Source of the DNA: Acidimicrobiales bacterium
GTDB taxonomy: Bacteria; Actinomycetota; Acidimicrobiia; Acidimicrobiales; Palsa-688
DNA length: 7,938 nucleotides
Assembly (NCBI GenBank): GCA_030039575.1
Contig: JASHVH010000045.1
Location: 1-7,938 of the forward strand
Direction: 5' to 3'
The notes beneath the pieces are model-generated. The model had not been told where the DNA came from. It ran no database searches and was given only the letters and a program-made list of their open reading frames with translations. Below are positions 5,297 to 7,938 of the stretch, one piece after another. Position numbers and translations under genes: made by a program. Within the stretch, counting starts at the first letter, position 1. Each line of letters starts with the position of its first letter.

Positions 5297-6469
5297 ATGA
5301 CCGGTTGTCACCTTCACCTCGCTGTCGCGCTTGATGGTGCCGGTTGGCACCCAGCTGCCTGGCGCACTGGTACCGCCAGAGCGGCAGAACTACTGACGGC
5401 GCGCTATTGGGTTGACCTGGTCCAGGAAGCCGAGCGGGGACTGGTGGACTTCGTGACGTTCGAAGACGGCCTGGGCCTGCAGTCTGCGGTCCCCTCCGGG
5501 GCCGACGGACGGACCGACCTGGTAAAGGGACGGCTCGACTCCGTCCTCGTCGCCGCCCGGGTCGCACCCCTCACTGAGAGCATCGGCCTCGTCCCTACCG
5601 TGGTCGCGACCCACACTGAGCCTTTTCATTGCTCCAAGGCGATCGCCACTCTCGATTACGCCAGCACCGGCCGGGCCGGGTTGATCGTGCGGGTCTCGGC
5701 GCGGCCGGACGAAGCGCGTCATTTCGGGCGCCGCGAAGTGGCCGAACTCCAGGCCGAGAACAGCCTGCCATTGCTCGAAGAGGCGGCGGACTACATCGAA
5801 GTCGTGCGCCGCCTCTGGGACAGCTGGGAGGACGACGCAGAGGTCCGCGATGTCGCCTCGGGTCGGTTCATCGACAGGGCCAAGCTTCACTACATCGACT
5901 TCGAGGGCCGCTGGTTCAGCGTGAAAGGCCCCTCGATCACGCCACGGCCGCCGCAGGGCCAGCCAGTCGTCGCCGCACCGGCGTACGGCCCGGCCTCGTA
6001 CCGGTTGATCGGGCGGGGGATCGATGTGGGCTTCGTGGCCCCGCGAGGTACGGCTGACGCGGCGGCCATCGTCGACGCCGTCCGCACCGAGCAGGAACTA
6101 GCCGGCCGGGCCGGGGAAGTACTGCACGTTTTTGGCGAAATCGTGGTCTTCCTGGACAGAAAACCGGTGGACGCGGTTGGCCGGAAGAGCCACCTCGACG
6201 ACCTCGCCGGCGAGGAGTACGTGAGCGATGCCCGGATTTTCGTCGGCTCGGCACCGCAGCTAGCCGAGCTTCTCGAGGACTGGGGGCGAGCCGGCCTATC
6301 GGGTTTTCGCCTTCGTCCCGGGGCGCTGCCCGATGACCTCAACGCCATAACCCGGGCGCTCGTGCCCGAACTGCAACGCCGAGGCCTGTTCCGCCCATCC
6401 TACGAAGCCGGGACGCTGCGTGGCTTGCTCGGGTTGCCCCGTCCTGACAACCGTTACGTGGCGGCCTGA
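5297..6469 (+). CDS. LLM-class flavin-dependent monooxygenase, NtaA/SnaA/DszA group (first copy)
   Basis: A 390-residue TIM-barrel monooxygenase of the bacterial-luciferase-like superfamily. These enzymes use FMNH2 from a separate reductase and O2 to oxidise small molecules, often sulfur or nitrogen compounds; they are cytoplasmic. Seen: the first barrel strand HLHLAVALDGAGWHPAAWR (5-23); a family segment TGRAGLIVRVSARPDEARHF (124-143); the insertion ADYIEVVRRLWDSWEDDA (164-181) followed by KLHYIDFEGRWFSVKGP (196-212) and PRPPQGQPVV (216-225); and the C-terminal family tag GTLRGLLGLP (372-381). It is shorter than DszA or NtaA (about 450). An in-frame TAA directly precedes the ATG, fixing the earliest start. 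No ribosome binding site is visible, so translation may be coupled to the small ORF ending 5 nt upstream. The substrate is unknown; organosulfur oxidation is suggested by neighbours only. Confidence 0.92.
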   Translation: MTGCHLHLAVALDGAGWHPAAWRTGTARAAELLTARYWVDLVQEAERGLVDFVTFEDGLGLQSAVPSGADGRTDLVKGRLDSVLVAARVAPLTESIGLVPTVVATHTEPFHCSKAIATLDYASTGRAGLIVRVSARPDEARHFGRREVAELQAENSLPLLEEAADYIEVVRRLWDSWEDDAEVRDVASGRFIDRAKLHYIDFEGRWFSVKGPSITPRPPQGQPVVAAPAYGPASYRLIGRGIDVGFVAPRGTADAAAIVDAVRTEQELAGRAGEVLHVFGEIVVFLDRKPVDAVGRKSHLDDLAGEEYVSDARIFVGSAPQLAELLEDWGRAGLSGFRLRPGALPDDLNAITRALVPELQRRGLFRPSYEAGTLRGLLGLPRPDNRYVAA

Positions 6470-6485
6470 GCAAAGTTCAACCTGG

Positions 6486-7862
6486 ATGACCAGACCTCAG
6501 AAACAGATCCGCCTGGCGGCGCATTTCCCCGGGGTGAACAACACCACGGTCTGGGGCGATCCCCGGTCGGGGAGCCACATCGAGTTCGCCTCGTTCGTCC
6601 ACTTCGCCCAAACGGCAGAGCGAGCCAAGTTCGACTTCATGTTCCTGGCTGAGGGTCTGCGCCTGAGAGAGCACGCCGGCCAGATCTACGACCTCGACGT
6701 CGTGGGGCGCCCGGACACCTTCACCGTCCTGGCCGCCCTGGCGGCGGTGACCGACCGCCTCGGCTTGGCCGGGACGATCAACTCGACCTTCAACGAGCCG
6801 TACGAAGTCGCCCGCCAGTTCGCCACTCTTGACCACCTTTCCGGCGGGCGGGCGGCGTGGAACGTCGTGACTTCCTGGGACGCCTTCACGGGTGAGAACT
6901 TCCGGCGCGGTGGCTACTTGAGCGAAGACATGCGCTATGCCCGGGCCCAGCAGTTCTTGAAAACGGCGTGCGAACTGTTCGGCTCGTGGCACGGGGACGA
7001 GGTCGTGGCCGACAAGGGGTCGGGAGTTTTTCTGCGCTCCGCTAATGCCGGGGCGTTCGAACACCGCGACGATTTCTTCGATATCTCCGGCCAGTTCAAC
7101 GTGCCCCGAAGCCCGCAGGGGCGCCCGGTGATCTTCCAGGCCGGCGACTCGGACGAAGGCCGGGAGTTCGCCGCCGCCTCTGCCGATGCCATCTTCAGCC
7201 GGTACGGCACTCTGGAGGCGGGACGGGCTTTTTATGCCGACGTGAAGGGCCGCCTGGCACGTTACGGCCGTAGCCCGGGCGACCTCCTCATCCTCCCCGC
7301 CGCCACCTTTGTGCTCGGGGGTACTGACGCAGAAGCGGGCGAGCACGCCGTGGAGGTGCGCCGCCAGCAAGTCAGCGGGCAGACCGCCATAAAGTTCCTG
7401 GAGCAATTGTGGAACCGGGACCTTTCTGCCTACGACCCGGACGGCCCATTGCCCGAGGTCGACCCTGATGTGAGCGTCCAAGCCATTGCCCAGGGCCGGG
7501 CCAGCGTCCGTGCCCACCGCGACCCGATGTCCACGGCCCAAGAGTGGCGGGCGCGGGCCGAGGCGGAACACCTGTCGATCCGCGAACTCGTTATTGCCGT
7601 AAGCGCCCGGCAGACATTTATCGGTTCCCCGGCCACCGTCGCCGGTCAGGTCAACGACCTCGTCCAAGCCGACGCCAGCGACGGGTTTATCCTTGTCCCT
7701 CACATAACCCCCGGTGGGCTGGACGAGTTCGCGGCCAAAGTCGTGCCCCTCCTGCAAGAACAAGGCGTGTTCAGGGCCGATTACCAGGGCACAACGCTCC
7801 GAGAGCACCTGGGGTTGCCGCCAACCGGCCGGGGCGAGCCCGCAGTGAGGGCGGCGTCATGA
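6486..7862 (+). CDS. LLM-class flavin-dependent monooxygenase, NtaA/SnaA/DszA group (second copy)
   Basis: A 458-residue FMNH2-dependent monooxygenase, full length for the NtaA/DszA group. Seen: N-terminal RLAAHFPGVNNTTVW (9-23); HFAQTAERAKFDFMFLAEGL (39-58); the hallmark LDHLSGGRAAWNVVTS (115-130) followed by NFRRGGY; YARAQQFLKTACELFGSW (151-168); HRDDFFDISGQFNVPRSPQG (193-212); the flavin-site segment PVIFQAGDSDEGREFAAASA (214-233), where an Asp (221) replaces the Ser usually found in QAGSS; and the C-terminal tag TTLREHLGLP (436-445). The ATG at 6486 begins at a normal distance from the first strand; the ATG at 6420 would overlap the previous gene by 50 bases and add unrelated residues. 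It lies 16 nt after the first copy, so the two are one operon. The two copies are divergent paralogues and probably have different substrates or act in sequence. Confidence 0.93.
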   Translation: MTRPQKQIRLAAHFPGVNNTTVWGDPRSGSHIEFASFVHFAQTAERAKFDFMFLAEGLRLREHAGQIYDLDVVGRPDTFTVLAALAAVTDRLGLAGTINSTFNEPYEVARQFATLDHLSGGRAAWNVVTSWDAFTGENFRRGGYLSEDMRYARAQQFLKTACELFGSWHGDEVVADKGSGVFLRSANAGAFEHRDDFFDISGQFNVPRSPQGRPVIFQAGDSDEGREFAAASADAIFSRYGTLEAGRAFYADVKGRLARYGRSPGDLLILPAATFVLGGTDAEAGEHAVEVRRQQVSGQTAIKFLEQLWNRDLSAYDPDGPLPEVDPDVSVQAIAQGRASVRAHRDPMSTAQEWRARAEAEHLSIRELVIAVSARQTFIGSPATVAGQVNDLVQADASDGFILVPHITPGGLDEFAAKVVPLLQEQGVFRADYQGTTLREHLGLPPTGRGEPAVRAAS

Positions 7863-7938
7863 GCGGCGGCGCACACGTTTTCGGGGGCGTCAAAACCCGT
7901 CAGGCCCGGGGGCGGTCCCGACCACAGGCTCAACGGGG
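7859..7938 (+). CDS. Start of a further gene, cut by the window edge
   Basis: An ATG at 7859-7861 overlaps the stop of the second monooxygenase as ATGA, and the frame stays open to the end (26 complete codons). The visible residues begin MSGGAHVFGGVKTRQARGRS and are basic, with no recognisable domain. Its position in the operon suggests a partner of the monooxygenases, such as a flavin reductase or a transporter subunit. That is inference; the sequence is too short to decide. Confidence 0.5.
   Translation, partial: MSGGAHVFGGVKTRQARGRSRPQAQR

Noticed and set aside
5024..5300. Rho-independent terminator between the desulfurase and the monooxygenases
   Set aside because: No GC-rich hairpin followed by a T run was found, so read-through from the encapsulin operon remains possible.
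6420..6485. Upstream ATG at 6420 as the start of the second monooxygenase
   Set aside because: It overlaps the first monooxygenase by 50 bases and adds residues unlike the family; the ATG at 6486 places the first barrel strand correctly.
6477..7808. A 443-codon open frame on the minus strand opposite the second monooxygenase
   Set aside because: It mirrors a clear family member on the plus strand. Long antisense frames are common in high-GC DNA because stops are rare, and the translation shows no domain.

Overview
The window is high-GC, gene-dense DNA with strong GC bias at third codon positions, GTG starts and ATGA stop/start overlaps. Together with an encapsulin very like mycobacterial major membrane protein I, this suggests an actinobacterium; the genus cannot be told. 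No rRNA, tRNA, CRISPR array or insertion sequence was found.

Layout. Positions 1-1972 hold a leftward pair: a DmpA-type P1 family peptidase (857-1972), then a PLP-dependent threonine-synthase-like enzyme that runs off the left edge (850-1). A roughly 400 bp divergent intergenic region follows. It carries a candidate promoter, an operator-like inverted repeat and a possible gene remnant on the minus strand. The rightward genes are a family 2A encapsulin shell protein (2370-3338), overlapped by ATGA with a SufS-type cysteine desulfurase (3335-5026) that has a ~160-residue low-complexity N-terminal extension. Next is a ~270 bp gap with a short sulfatase-like remnant, an AT-rich palindromic patch and a 21-codon ORF with a strong ribosome binding site. 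Two flavin-dependent monooxygenases of the NtaA/SnaA/DszA (LLM) class follow (5297-6469 and 6486-7862). A further gene starts at 7859, overlapping by ATGA, and is cut by the right edge.

How the genes may work together. Shell plus desulfurase is the established core of family 2A encapsulin nanocompartments: the desulfurase is packaged through its disordered N-terminus and mobilises cysteine sulfur inside the shell. The two LLM monooxygenases belong to a class that includes enzymes cleaving organosulfur compounds with FMNH2 and O2. Their position directly downstream suggests, as inference only, a locus linking organosulfur scavenging to compartmentalised sulfur handling. The encapsulin-desulfurase pair is the most distinctive content; the LLM association, the duplicated aromatic motif in the cargo extension and the possible leader peptide are the parts most worth checking.
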